The position numbers and the translations under genes were made by a program. The notes under the pieces were generated by a model. It saw only the letters and a list, made by a program, of their open reading frames with translations. It had not been told where the DNA came from and did not search any database. Positions 7,919-16,793 of a stretch of 64,000 bases of DNA are shown here, in pieces (the first letter of the stretch is position 1; each line of letters begins with the position of its first letter). Origin of the DNA: Sphingosinithalassobacter sp. CS137 (GTDB taxonomy: Bacteria; Pseudomonadota; Alphaproteobacteria; Sphingomonadales; Sphingomonadaceae); the NCBI RefSeq assembly GCF_014334115.1, contig NZ_CP060494.1, positions 744,001 through 808,000 on the forward strand, read 5' to 3'.

Positions 7919-9682
7919 ATGTCCCACGCCCTCAACATCGATCGCTCGCTCTCCGGCCAGCCCTGGCGCTGGCGTGGACTCGCGGCAGATGCGCGGGATC
8001 CCGGGTTCGCGCCCGACGACCTGGTCACGCAGCTACTGCTCGCGCGTGGCTGCGCGCGCGAACTGCTCGAGCAGCATCGCGCACCCAGCATCCGCGCATT
8101 CATGCCCGATCCGTCGATCTTCCGCGACATGAACCGTGCGGCCGAGCGGTTGGCGGATGCGGTTCAGGCAGGCGAATCGCTTGCTGTGTTCGGCGACTAT
8201 GACGTCGATGGCGCCACGTCCGCCGCGCTGCTGATCCGCCTGCTGCGCGATCTTGGGCTCGAGGCGCGGGCCTATATTCCCGACCGGCTGATGGAAGGCT
8301 ATGGCCCCTCCGGCGAGGCGCTGGTGCGGCTCCATCGCGAAGGGGCGAGCCTGATCGTCACCGTCGACTGCGGCGCCCAGGCGTTCGAGGCGCTGGCGAT
8401 GGCCCGCGATGCGGGCGTCGACGTGATCGTGGTCGATCATCACAAATGCGCGAGCGAACTGCCGCTCGCCCATGCGCTGGTGAACCCCAACCGCCTCGAC
8501 GAAGCCGAGGGCGCCGAGCACGGCCACCTCGCCGCAGTGGGAGTCGCCTGGCTGCTCGGAGCCGCGCTGGTCCGCACGCTGCGCGCGCGCGGCTATTTCG
8601 CCGGCCGGCCGGAGCCGCGGCTGCTCGACATGCTCGATCTCGTGGCGCTCGGCACCGTTGCCGATGTCGCGGCGCTGCGCGGCCTCAACCGCGCCTTCGT
8701 GGCGCAGGGGCTCAAAGTGATGGCGCAGCGGCGCAATATCGGCCTCAACGCGCTGATCGAAGTCTCGCGGCTGACGCGCGCGCCGATTTGCTCGGACCTC
8801 GGATTCGCGCTCGGCCCGCGCATCAATGCCGGCGGACGCGTGGGCAAGTCCGATCTCGGGGTGCGGCTGCTCACTACCCGTGACGGTGACGAAGCGCGCG
8901 CGATCGCAGCCGAGCTCGATCTGCTCAACGAAGCGCGCCGCGCGATCGAAACCGAGGTCCAGGCCGCCGCCGAGGCGCTGTGCGAGCGGCAGGGCAACCG
9001 CGCCGTCGCGGTGGTTGCGGCGCGCGGCTGGCACGCGGGCGTGATCGGCATCGTCGCCGGGCGGCTCAAGGAACGGCTCGGCCGCCCCGCCATCGTGATC
9101 GCGATCGACGAGGACGGCACCGGCAAGGGCTCGGGCCGCTCGATCCCCGGGGTGGACCTGGGAGCGGCGGTGCTGGCGGCGAAGGACACCGGCCTGCTCC
9201 GTGCGGGCGGCGGCCATGCGATGGCGGCGGGGCTGACGGTCGCCGAGGACGGAGTCGAGCGTCTGTCCGATTTCCTCGAGGAACGATTGTCCGAGCGCGT
9301 GGCGCAGGCGGTGGGCGAGCGGGCGCTGCTGCTCGATGCGGTCGTGGCGCCCGGCGGAGTCAATCCGTCGCTGGTGGAGGCGCTGGAGGCAGGCGGCCCC
9401 TATGGCATGGGCTGGCCCGCTCCGCGGGTCGCGGCCGGGCCGGTGAAGGTGGTGAAGGCCGATTGCGTGGGCACCGGGCATGTTCGCCTGATCGTAGCGG
9501 GCGACGACGGCCGCAGCCTCAAGGCCGTGGCGTTCCGCCAGGCCGAGACCGAGCTCGGCCAGGCGCTGCTCGCCGCCCCGCCCTATCGCAAGCTCTGGAT
9601 CGCCGGCCGCGCGAAGATCGACGACTGGGGCGCCCGCCCCGCCGCCGAGCTGCATCTCGACGACGCGGCATGGGCCGAATGA
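7919..9682 (+). CDS. recJ: Single-stranded-DNA-specific exonuclease RecJ
   Basis: 587 residues. DHH phosphoesterase motifs are visible: VFGDYDVDGATSAALL (about residue 80), VTVDCGAQ, VVDHHKC (the DHH motif) and the DHHA1 signature RAGGGHAMAAG. The final third is the OB-like RecJ region. RecJ degrades 5' single-stranded ends in recombination and mismatch repair in the cytosol. ATG 7919 (MSHALNIDRSL) is preferred; an in-frame GTG at 7865 would add 18 residues. The stop overlaps the next gene by 4 bases (ATGA). Confidence 0.9.
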   Translation: MSHALNIDRSLSGQPWRWRGLAADARDPGFAPDDLVTQLLLARGCARELLEQHRAPSIRAFMPDPSIFRDMNRAAERLADAVQAGESLAVFGDYDVDGATSAALLIRLLRDLGLEARAYIPDRLMEGYGPSGEALVRLHREGASLIVTVDCGAQAFEALAMARDAGVDVIVVDHHKCASELPLAHALVNPNRLDEAEGAEHGHLAAVGVAWLLGAALVRTLRARGYFAGRPEPRLLDMLDLVALGTVADVAALRGLNRAFVAQGLKVMAQRRNIGLNALIEVSRLTRAPICSDLGFALGPRINAGGRVGKSDLGVRLLTTRDGDEARAIAAELDLLNEARRAIETEVQAAAEALCERQGNRAVAVVAARGWHAGVIGIVAGRLKERLGRPAIVIAIDEDGTGKGSGRSIPGVDLGAAVLAAKDTGLLRAGGGHAMAAGLTVAEDGVERLSDFLEERLSERVAQAVGERALLLDAVVAPGGVNPSLVEALEAGGPYGMGWPAPRVAAGPVKVVKADCVGTGHVRLIVAGDDGRSLKAVAFRQAETELGQALLAAPPYRKLWIAGRAKIDDWGARPAAELHLDDAAWAE

Positions 9683-9933
9683 CGCGGCTCCCCGCGCTGC
9701 CGGAAATCCGCCGCGTCGCCTTCTTCAAGCGCGACGAGCTGACGACCGACCTCATCTGTTGCGAAGTGGTGACTGCGAAGGGCGCCTTCCTCTTCCATGA
9801 GGAGCAGTCCGCATGGCAGGATCTGATCGCCAGCCTCGAACGGCTCCCGGGCTTCCGCCGCGACTGGTACGCAGCGGTCGCGAGTCCGGCCTTCGCCCCC
9901 TCCCCGCTCCTCGCCTTTGAAAGAGACGCTTGA
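9679..9933 (+). CDS. Conserved-looking small protein coupled to recJ
   Basis: 84 residues beginning MTRLPALPEIRRVAFFKRDEL. Its ATG overlaps the recJ stop (ATGA), so it is translationally coupled. Soluble, with two Cys in DLICCEV and an aromatic middle (SAWQDL, RRDWYAAV). No domain recognised; the layout suggests a protein always made with RecJ. Confidence 0.65.
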   Translation: MTRLPALPEIRRVAFFKRDELTTDLICCEVVTAKGAFLFHEEQSAWQDLIASLERLPGFRRDWYAAVASPAFAPSPLLAFERDA

Positions 9934-9978
9934 CCCGCCGCTCCGCTTTCCCTAACCGGCCACTCCACGCTTCGGCAT

Positions 9979-10054
9979 GGCCCCTTCGTCTAGCGGTCTA
10001 GGACGCGGCCCTTTCACGGCTGAAACACGGGTTCGATTCCCGTAGGGGTCACCA
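9979..10054 (+). tRNA. tRNA-Glu (TTC)
   Basis: A complete cloverleaf: acceptor arm GGCCCCT paired with AGGGGTC, D-arm with TCTAGCGG, anticodon loop CTTTCAC giving anticodon TTC, T-arm with GGTTCGATTCC, and an encoded CCA at 10052-10054. It lies directly before the accessory region, and a decayed RHS fragment follows within 100 bases. Confidence 0.95.
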
Positions 10055-10143
10055 GATTGCCTTCCCAGGGCATCCCAAAACGTGCCGTAAATGGCTGTTT
10101 TCCCTTGCGGCGTTGCCGGTGATCGCGATCGAAGCGGCTGAGA

Positions 10144-10385
10144 CCCGCGGCGCGGCTGACGGCGATCGGAGCGAGCCCGATCGGCTACGATCTGCACGGG
10201 AACCTCACCAGTTCGAACGCCATCGGCTACGGCTATAATCTCGACAATCTGCTCGCCGGCATGTCGAACGGCGCAACGTTCAGCTACGATCCGCTGGGTC
10301 GCCTGACGAGCTATGGCAGCGCTGCTCAGACGCGCTTCCTGTATGACGGCGTCGAGATGGCCATAGCGACGACGGGCGCTCGTGA
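10144..10385 (+). pseudogene. RHS/YD-repeat protein remnant
   Basis: A single frame encodes recognisable YD repeats (GYDLHGNLTSS, GYGYNLDNLLAGM, FSYDPLGRLTSYG, TRFLYDGVEM) for about 70 residues and then loses similarity. There is no start codon with a ribosome site, no N-terminal signal or RHS core, and a stop lies shortly upstream in frame, so only the C-terminal edge of an RHS core survives. RHS proteins are large polymorphic toxins or surface proteins. The stretch 10055-10532 holds nothing else recognisable. Confidence 0.7.
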
Positions 10386-10532
10386 TCGAAGCTGCGGAGC
10401 CGCGGCATCCTTTCGAAAAGTTCGCAGTTCTAGCGCTCAGCACGGCACAAGCGATCACCCCCGAAGTTCGACCGAACCCGACAGTCGTCCGTCGGCAACA
10501 TTGCTGTCATAGAGCCTCGGTACGAGCCGGGC

Positions 10533-11114
10533 GTGCGCGACAGGGCCTCAAGTCAGCGTCCCGAACAAGGAACCGAAAGTGACGGGTCGAACGGACCCGG
10601 GGCGGTCGGTCCCGCTGTGCCGGAGACGGAATGGAGCGCCTTGCGGCAGGCACTCGTCGCCTATGTGCAGCGTCGCGGCAATTCCCGGGATGTCGCCGAG
10701 GATGTCGCGCAGGAAAGCCTCTCGAAACTGCTCCGCTATACCGAGCGAAACCGGCCCGCGAGCCTGTATGCGCTCGCGTTCAAGATCGCCGCGAGTACGC
10801 TTGTGGATCGCGCGCGCGGGGAAGCGCGCTACAGCCCGCCGGTCGACGAGGGGCATGCGTGCAGCGTTCCGCTGCCCGATACGGTGGCGGAGGACCGGGA
10901 GCAGCTGGCGCTGCTCAAGATCGCACTCGACCAGATGCCGCCGCTGCGCCGCGCGGTGCTGGTCCGGCGCAGACTGGAGAACCAGTCGTGCGCCCGCATT
11001 TCCGCCGAACTCGGCCTTTCGGTGGCGGCGGTGGAAAAACATGTCGTCCGCGGGCTTGGCGACCTGCGCGCGGCGATGGCGGATCGCCGGGATCGCGATA
11101 AGGTGCTTTCGTGA
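10533..11114 (+). CDS. ECF RNA polymerase sigma factor (FecI type)
   Basis: 193 residues, with sigma region 2 around RDVAEDVAQESLSKLLRY and region 4 helix-turn-helix around SCARISAELGLSVAAVEKHV. The first 30 residues are low-complexity and may be overcalled: GTG 10533 is the furthest start and GTG 10617 a later one. The stop overlaps the fecR start (GTGA), the standard arrangement of FecI-FecR surface-signalling pairs. It should direct transcription of the TonB-dependent receptor downstream when its ligand is bound. Confidence 0.85.
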   Translation: MRDRASSQRPEQGTESDGSNGPGAVGPAVPETEWSALRQALVAYVQRRGNSRDVAEDVAQESLSKLLRYTERNRPASLYALAFKIAASTLVDRARGEARYSPPVDEGHACSVPLPDTVAEDREQLALLKIALDQMPPLRRAVLVRRRLENQSCARISAELGLSVAAVEKHVVRGLGDLRAAMADRRDRDKVLS

Positions 11115-12046
11115 CGCGCGAAGAGAAGATCAGGTCGGAAGCTGCCTATTGGCTTGAGCGAATGAACCGGCCGGTGTTCGAACCGGCCGAGGGGGCGGCG
11201 TTCGATCGCTGGATGAACGACGACGGCCGTCATCGCGAGGCATTCGCCGATATGGCGGCGGTGTGGGATGCGCCGCTGGTGGCAAGCGCGCTCGCCGAGC
11301 AGCCGGGCGCGGTGCAGCCGCAGAACTCGGAAGAGGCTTCGCTCCCCGCCCGCCGGGTCCCGGTCATGTGGCTCTCGGGCGCGGCGGCTGCGCTGGTTCT
11401 TGCAGCGCTGATCTGGCTGCTACCCGCGCTGCCGCGCAGCTATGAAACCGCCCCTGGAGCACTCGGCTCGATCGCGCTCGCCGATGGAAGCACCGTGGCG
11501 CTGGGGGGTAACAGCGCGATCCGCGTCCGCTATCTGCCCTGGCGCCGCGAGGTACGTCTTACGCGGGGCGAGGCGACGTTCGACGTGGCGCACGAGGCAA
11601 GCCGCCCCTTCGCAGTGCTTTCCGGGGTGGCGCGCGTCACCGTCACCGGAACGAGCTTTCATGTCGACCGGCTCGGCGAGGAGACAGTGGGGGTACAAGT
11701 CGCGCGCGGATCCGTGCGCGTCGAGGCAAAAGACGAGATGCTTCGGCTCGGCGCCGGCGAGGCCGCGCGCGCGGGCGGCGACGGGCTCGCCCGCGTTCCG
11801 ATGCAGGACGAGGATCGCAGTTGGCAGTCCGGCTGGTTTGTCGCCAATGACGTTCCGCTCGGAGATCTGATTGAAAAACTTCGCCGCTACAGTAAATTGC
11901 CAATCCGCGTTGCCGATCCTGAAATAGAAGATCGTATCATCATGGGCCGGTTCAATATCTCGAAGCCGGAAGAGGTGCTGCGATCTATGTCGATTTCCTA
12001 TGGCGTCAATGTTGATACCAACGAAAGATGGATAATTATTTCGTAG
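11111..12046 (+). CDS. FecR-family anti-sigma/signal transducer
   Basis: 311 residues. An N-terminal cytosolic FecR_N region (about 8-50; EAAYWLERMNRP, FDRWMNDD..HREAF) precedes one membrane segment (about 84-106), the periplasmic FecR beta domain (LADGSTVALGGNSAIRVRY, LTRGEATFDVAHEASRPF) and a C-terminal STN-like module (VPLGDLIEKLRRYSKLPIRV). It relays the state of the outer-membrane receptor to the sigma factor encoded immediately upstream. The last 60 codons are markedly richer in A and T than the rest, continuing into the intergenic gap. Confidence 0.88.
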   Translation: MTREEKIRSEAAYWLERMNRPVFEPAEGAAFDRWMNDDGRHREAFADMAAVWDAPLVASALAEQPGAVQPQNSEEASLPARRVPVMWLSGAAAALVLAALIWLLPALPRSYETAPGALGSIALADGSTVALGGNSAIRVRYLPWRREVRLTRGEATFDVAHEASRPFAVLSGVARVTVTGTSFHVDRLGEETVGVQVARGSVRVEAKDEMLRLGAGEAARAGGDGLARVPMQDEDRSWQSGWFVANDVPLGDLIEKLRRYSKLPIRVADPEIEDRIIMGRFNISKPEEVLRSMSISYGVNVDTNERWIIIS

Positions 12047-12150
12047 TTAAAGTGCAGCATTTCAGTCGCGGAACTTTAACAAAAAACTTCTGTCCGGATC
12101 GGTGGATCCGCTCCGTTTAATCCCCGGAAACCAATCACTGGGGGGTAACG

Positions 12151-15147
12151 ATGCGAATGAACTTATTCACGCTGCTCAGCAGCGCCGCTGCCGTTGCGGT
12201 CGTGGCGCAGCCGGCGCTGGCGCAGGATGCCGACCACAGCCGCACCTATCGCTTCGAGCAGCCCGCGCAGGAGCTGGGCGATGCGCTGATCGCTTTCTCG
12301 CGCGTCACGCAGCTGCAGATCGCCTCCTCTCCCGCCGACGTGCGCGGGCTTCGCAGCCCTCCCGTACGAGGCGAGATGACCGCGCAGGCAGCGCTTGCGC
12401 GAATGACGCGGGAGCTGCCGGTGGACGCACGCATCGCGGGCCGCACGGTGACGGTGGCGCGCCGGACGGCCGCAGCGACGGGCACGAATGTCGTAGCGCA
12501 CAACCGCCCGACTCCCGCAGAGCGCCGCGAGAGGCAGGACATGCCCTATTTCGCGCCGGCGTCTGAGCCGGAAGAGATCGTCGTCACGGGCTATCGCGAA
12601 AGCCTGGACCAGGCGCTTGTGCTGAAGAAGCAGGCTACGGGATCGAAGGAAGTGATCCTCGCCGAAGACATCGGCAGCTTTCCCGACCAGAACCTTGCTG
12701 AGGCACTGCAGCGCGTCCCCGGCGTAGCGATCAGCCGCGACAGCGGCGAAGGACGGCAGATCTCACTGCGCGGCCTCGGCCCCGAGTTCACGCGCACGCA
12801 AATGAACGGCATGGAAGTGCTGAGCAACACTGCTTCGGGGCTCGACAGCCGCAGCGGCGCCAGCCGGACGCGCTCGTTCGATTATAATGTGTTCGCTTCC
12901 GAGCTGTTCAACCAGGTGGTGGTCGAGAAGTCCTATTCCGCCGAGCAGGACGAGGGCGGCATCGGCGGCACGGTAGCGCTGCGCACTGCCAAGCCGTTCG
13001 ACTATGGTGCAACCACGCTCGTCGCCAGCGCAAAGCTGCAGAGCAACCAATATACCGAAACACTCACGCCGCGCCTCGTTGCGCTGGCATCCACCCGCTC
13101 GGACGATTTTGGTGCGCTGGTGTCGGCTGCATATAGTTCGGCCGACACGATCGAATGGGGCTATCGCAACTGGAACTGGTCGCGAATGAACTTCGGCGCG
13201 GGCAATGTCGGCCCCGCGATCGATTCGGCGACACGTGACCTGCTGGTGAATGCCACCGGGGACGATCGCGTGTGGAACTCGCGGGCCCAGACCTACGCCA
13301 GCTGGTTCAACCATCGCGAGCGGCTGGGGCTTACCGGTACGCTGCAGTACAACCCCGATGATGCGACCGACGTGACGCTCGACGTGCTCTACGGCCGTCT
13401 GACGAACGACCGCGACGAACATGTCATCGGCAACGCCGGGACGAACGGCCTGTCCGCCAACGATGTGCGCGGCACCCAAGTGCTTCAGGACGTGACGATC
13501 GACCAATACAACAGCATCATCGCCGCCACGGTGAGCGGCGTCGATGTCCGCTCGGAATCAAAGCCGACGCAGGATCGCACTGATTTCTGGCAGGTGGCGC
13601 TGAACGGGCGTACCGCCGTGACCGATTCGCTCACCTTCACCGGACTGGCGGGCTGGTCGAGCTCTGTCTTCGATTCGCGCTGGGACCGGGTCTATCTGGA
13701 GTCGGTCGGTCACACCGTCTCTTTTACTGGGCTCGACACTCAGAATCCGGTCAACAGCTATGATTTCGATCCGGCTGATCCCGCGGCCTGGGATCTCCAG
13801 TCGCTCCAGTGGCGCGAAGACCATATCGAGAGCGAATTCTACACCGCCGGGGCTGACCTTGCCTGGAGCGTGGCCGAAGGCTCGGTGCTCAAGGCGGGCG
13901 GCGAGTTCAAGAAGTTCGAGAACAGCGGTTATCGCTACAATGCGAGCGCCAATTTCGAGAACCGAAACGCGCTCGCATCGTTGCCGACGATGCTCACACC
14001 ATATTCCACTGCTATCCCCTATGTCGTGGCCGACGTTGCAGCGACGTTCGCCGCGCTGGGGATCGATGCGTCGCTCGACGACAGCGACCTTTCAGCCGGG
14101 ACGAATTATTCGCTTACCGAACAGACCTGGGCAGCATTCCTCCAATACGACCTGCAGACCCAGGTTGGCGGCATGGGGCTGCGCGCGAACATCGGCGTGC
14201 GCTACTATGACACTGAACTGGTCTCGCGGGGCTCTTCAGTGACGAACGCGGGGCTGGTGCCGGTGGAGATCACCAGCCGCTACGACGGCTTCCTTCCCGC
14301 GCTCAACATCGCGCTGGACGTCACTCCTGAACTCGTCGTGCGCTTCAGTGCCAATCGGAACATCAGCAGGCCCGGTCTGGGAGAACTGAGCGCCGCTGCG
14401 ACGGTTCGCGTCGCGGGCTATGGCGGCACGATCAGCGCGGGCAATCCCTATCTTACGCCGTACACCGCCAATTCGATCGAAGGATCGGTGGAATATTATG
14501 ACGGAACGCGCGGGTTCCTGGGGATCGGGCTTTTCTACAAGGACATGGAGTCGTTCGTCACGACCGAGACCGCGACCGTACCCTACAGCGAAACCGGCTT
14601 TCCGCTCAGCCTTCTCGAAGACGGGCAGGACGGCTCGATCGTCTTCAACTTCACGCGGCCGGTGAACGGTCCGGGTGCGTCGATCCGCGGGGTCGAAGTC
14701 TCGGGCAAACGCGACTTCGACTTCCTGCCCGCGCCGTTCGATGCATTCGGCGCGCTGGCGAACGTCACTTATGCGGACGGCACGACCGACGTATATTACA
14801 ACGCCGTTCCCTACGAACTCACGCTCGTCGATCTCTCCAAATGGTCGTACAATGCCACGCTCTACTATGACACCGAACGGGCCGGTGCGCGCGTGTCGCT
14901 CGCCTCGCGCGATCGCTACCGCAAGGGGAACGGTGGCAATAACAACATCGGCGAGTATTTCGCGCCCTCCACTGTGCTGGACGCTACCGCCTACTTCAAC
15001 GTGACACCACGCATTCAATTGCGGGTGGAAGCGCTGAACCTGACTGACGAGCCGATCCTCCATTATGCCGATACCGATGCAAAGCGGCTGATGACGAGCA
15101 CGTTCAGCGGCCGCACACTCACCTTCGGCGCGTCGATCCGCTTTTGA
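12151..15147 (+). CDS. TonB-dependent receptor with STN signalling domain
   Basis: 998 residues. Signal peptide 1-24 (ending PALAQ), an STN domain at about 30-105, TonB box EEIVVTGYRE at 141-150, a plug with the dense motif ALQRVPGVAISRDSGEGRQ and RGLGPEFTRTQMNG, then a 22-stranded barrel ending FTFGASIRF with the usual terminal Phe. The STN domain fits control by the adjacent FecR and sigma genes. Phenylalanine-ended barrel and the FDYNVFASELFNQ motif are common in the large sphingomonad/caulobacter receptor family, whose ligands include carbohydrates as well as metal chelates. PhoD downstream suggests a phosphorylated ligand, which is inference. Confidence 0.92.
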   Translation: MRMNLFTLLSSAAAVAVVAQPALAQDADHSRTYRFEQPAQELGDALIAFSRVTQLQIASSPADVRGLRSPPVRGEMTAQAALARMTRELPVDARIAGRTVTVARRTAAATGTNVVAHNRPTPAERRERQDMPYFAPASEPEEIVVTGYRESLDQALVLKKQATGSKEVILAEDIGSFPDQNLAEALQRVPGVAISRDSGEGRQISLRGLGPEFTRTQMNGMEVLSNTASGLDSRSGASRTRSFDYNVFASELFNQVVVEKSYSAEQDEGGIGGTVALRTAKPFDYGATTLVASAKLQSNQYTETLTPRLVALASTRSDDFGALVSAAYSSADTIEWGYRNWNWSRMNFGAGNVGPAIDSATRDLLVNATGDDRVWNSRAQTYASWFNHRERLGLTGTLQYNPDDATDVTLDVLYGRLTNDRDEHVIGNAGTNGLSANDVRGTQVLQDVTIDQYNSIIAATVSGVDVRSESKPTQDRTDFWQVALNGRTAVTDSLTFTGLAGWSSSVFDSRWDRVYLESVGHTVSFTGLDTQNPVNSYDFDPADPAAWDLQSLQWREDHIESEFYTAGADLAWSVAEGSVLKAGGEFKKFENSGYRYNASANFENRNALASLPTMLTPYSTAIPYVVADVAATFAALGIDASLDDSDLSAGTNYSLTEQTWAAFLQYDLQTQVGGMGLRANIGVRYYDTELVSRGSSVTNAGLVPVEITSRYDGFLPALNIALDVTPELVVRFSANRNISRPGLGELSAAATVRVAGYGGTISAGNPYLTPYTANSIEGSVEYYDGTRGFLGIGLFYKDMESFVTTETATVPYSETGFPLSLLEDGQDGSIVFNFTRPVNGPGASIRGVEVSGKRDFDFLPAPFDAFGALANVTYADGTTDVYYNAVPYELTLVDLSKWSYNATLYYDTERAGARVSLASRDRYRKGNGGNNNIGEYFAPSTVLDATAYFNVTPRIQLRVEALNLTDEPILHYADTDAKRLMTSTFSGRTLTFGASIRF

Positions 15148-15155
15148 TACGCGCG

Positions 15156-15193
15156 CGCTGCCCGCCGCGCCTGCAAGCGCGCGGCGGGCAGCG
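15156..15193 (+). promoter_or_regulatory. Intercistronic hairpin between receptor and phoD
   Basis: A perfect 15-bp GC stem pairs 15156-15170 (CGCTGCCCGCCGCGC) with 15179-15193, with an 8-base loop, 8 bases after the receptor stop. No T-run follows. It may be a partial terminator or a 3' end stabiliser that lowers phoD expression relative to the receptor. Confidence 0.6.
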
Positions 15194-15227
15194 GGTGCCG
15201 TCCCATTGTATTTATCGGATATCCGCA

Positions 15228-16793
15228 ATGACCTTGTCCTCAATCGGCCGGCGCGGTGTACTTGCATCAGGCTTCGGCCTTGCTGCCGCAGGGTTCGCCG
15301 GGACGGCGCGTGGACGTCACCTGTTCCGCGAAGATCCCTTCACTCTGGGCGTTGCGGCTGGCGATCCGGCGCCCGATGGCTTCGTGATCTGGACGCGCCT
15401 TGCGCCGCATCCGATCGAGGCGAGCGGCGGCATGCCCGGCTTCGACGTGGAACTGGGCTGGGAGGTCGCGGCCGATTCGCAGTTCCGGCACGTCGTGCGC
15501 AGTGGGCGCGCCATCGCAATTGCCGCGTTCGCTCATTCGGTGCATGCCGAAATCGGCGGTCTCCTGCCGCATCGGCCCTATTGGTATCGCTTCGTGGCGC
15601 CGGACAATCTGCCGAGCCCGATCGGCATCGCGCGCACGCTTCCGCTGCCCGGAGCGGAAATGGCGCGGGCCCGCATCGCAGTGGTCGGCTGCCAGGACTA
15701 TGAGCGCGGCCTCTATACTGCCTATCGTCATCTCGCAGCGGAACCCGACCTAGATGCGGTGTTTCACTACGGCGACTATATTTACGAATTCGGGCCGCGC
15801 TCCGACAACGTCGTCCGTCGCCACTGGGGCGGCGAAGCAACGACACTGTCCGACTATCGGCTTCGCTACGCGCAGTACAAGCTCGACCCGGACCTTCAGG
15901 CAGCGCATGCCGCCGCCGCGTTCATCATGTCGTTCGACGATCATGAGATCGACGACAATTGGGCCGGGGAGTTCGGCAAGGATACCGGTGCCACCGCCGC
16001 GTTCGCCGCGCGCAAGGCGGCCGCCTTTCAGGCATGGTATGAACATATGCCCGTGCGCCCCGCCATGCGGCCAGGCGGGTCGGGCGTGCGCTGCTACCGC
16101 CGCTTCGATTTCGGCCGCCTGATGCGGATGCACGTGCTCGATACGCGCTCGTACCGCAGCCGACAGGAGTGCGAAGGCGGCGGGATGACGGCGGAGCAGC
16201 GGGACGCTTGCACACCACAGTACCCGCCTGGACGAACCATGCTGGGTGTCGCGCAGGAGGCCTGGCTCGACGCCGGCCTCAGCAACGACGCCGCTTGGAA
16301 CTTCGTCGCGCAACAGGTCATGATGATGCCCTATGACGCGCGGAAGGACGGCGAGACGGTCGCCCGTCGCAGCACCGACAATTGGAACGGCTATCCGCAG
16401 GCGCGGCGCCGCTTCGTCGAAACGATCCGTCGCCATGGTCTGACGAACGTCGTCGTCGGCAGTGGCGACATGCACCAGAATGTCGTCGGCTACATTCCCG
16501 CCGATCCGGACGATCCGAGTGCGTCTCCGGTAGCAAGCGAATTCCTGGCGACCTCAATATCATCGGGAGGTACGGGCGGCCTTCGTCACTCGAACGAACT
16601 GCGAGCTCTGAACAACAACCCGAACGCGCTTCTGCTCAACAACCAGCGCGGCTATCATCTACATTCCGCCACGGCACAGCAGTGGTTGGCGGAAATCAAG
16701 GTGGTGGACCAGGTCCACCGCCCTGGAGGCTTGGCAGCCACCTTCGCCAAGTTCGCCGTGGATCCGCGACGACCGGCCCCTGAAGCAGGATAG
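15228..16793 (+). CDS. phoD: PhoD-like alkaline phosphatase/phosphodiesterase
   Basis: 521 residues. A twin-arginine signal is visible near the start (IGRRGVLASGFGLAAAGFAG), as expected for PhoD, exported folded with its metals. N-terminal PhoD_N beta domain (FTLGVAAGDPAPDGFVIWTRL), then the metallophosphatase with VGCQDY, FHYGDYIYEFG, SFDDHEIDDNWAG and GSGDMHQN. Released phosphate comes from phosphodiesters or monoesters outside the inner membrane. ATG 15228 is chosen because it places the twin arginine correctly. Being the last gene of a sigma-FecR-receptor unit is unusual and links it to receptor-dependent uptake. Confidence 0.88.
   Translation: MTLSSIGRRGVLASGFGLAAAGFAGTARGRHLFREDPFTLGVAAGDPAPDGFVIWTRLAPHPIEASGGMPGFDVELGWEVAADSQFRHVVRSGRAIAIAAFAHSVHAEIGGLLPHRPYWYRFVAPDNLPSPIGIARTLPLPGAEMARARIAVVGCQDYERGLYTAYRHLAAEPDLDAVFHYGDYIYEFGPRSDNVVRRHWGGEATTLSDYRLRYAQYKLDPDLQAAHAAAAFIMSFDDHEIDDNWAGEFGKDTGATAAFAARKAAAFQAWYEHMPVRPAMRPGGSGVRCYRRFDFGRLMRMHVLDTRSYRSRQECEGGGMTAEQRDACTPQYPPGRTMLGVAQEAWLDAGLSNDAAWNFVAQQVMMMPYDARKDGETVARRSTDNWNGYPQARRRFVETIRRHGLTNVVVGSGDMHQNVVGYIPADPDDPSASPVASEFLATSISSGGTGGLRHSNELRALNNNPNALLLNNQRGYHLHSATAQQWLAEIKVVDQVHRPGGLAATFAKFAVDPRRPAPEAG

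Noticed and set aside
8033..9655. 540-codon minus-strand frame
   Set aside because: Antisense of recJ, whose DHH motifs are clear; typical GC-rich shadow rich in Arg and His.
10028..10054. tRNA 3' end as an attachment site
   Set aside because: No direct repeat of the T-arm/3' end found in the following 20 kb.
10503..10509. CTGTCAT as a Pho box
   Set aside because: Only one half-site; the second repeat is missing.
12095..12110. CGGATC/GATCCG hairpin before the first receptor
   Set aside because: Short and close to a common restriction-site-like palindrome; no evidence for a regulatory role.
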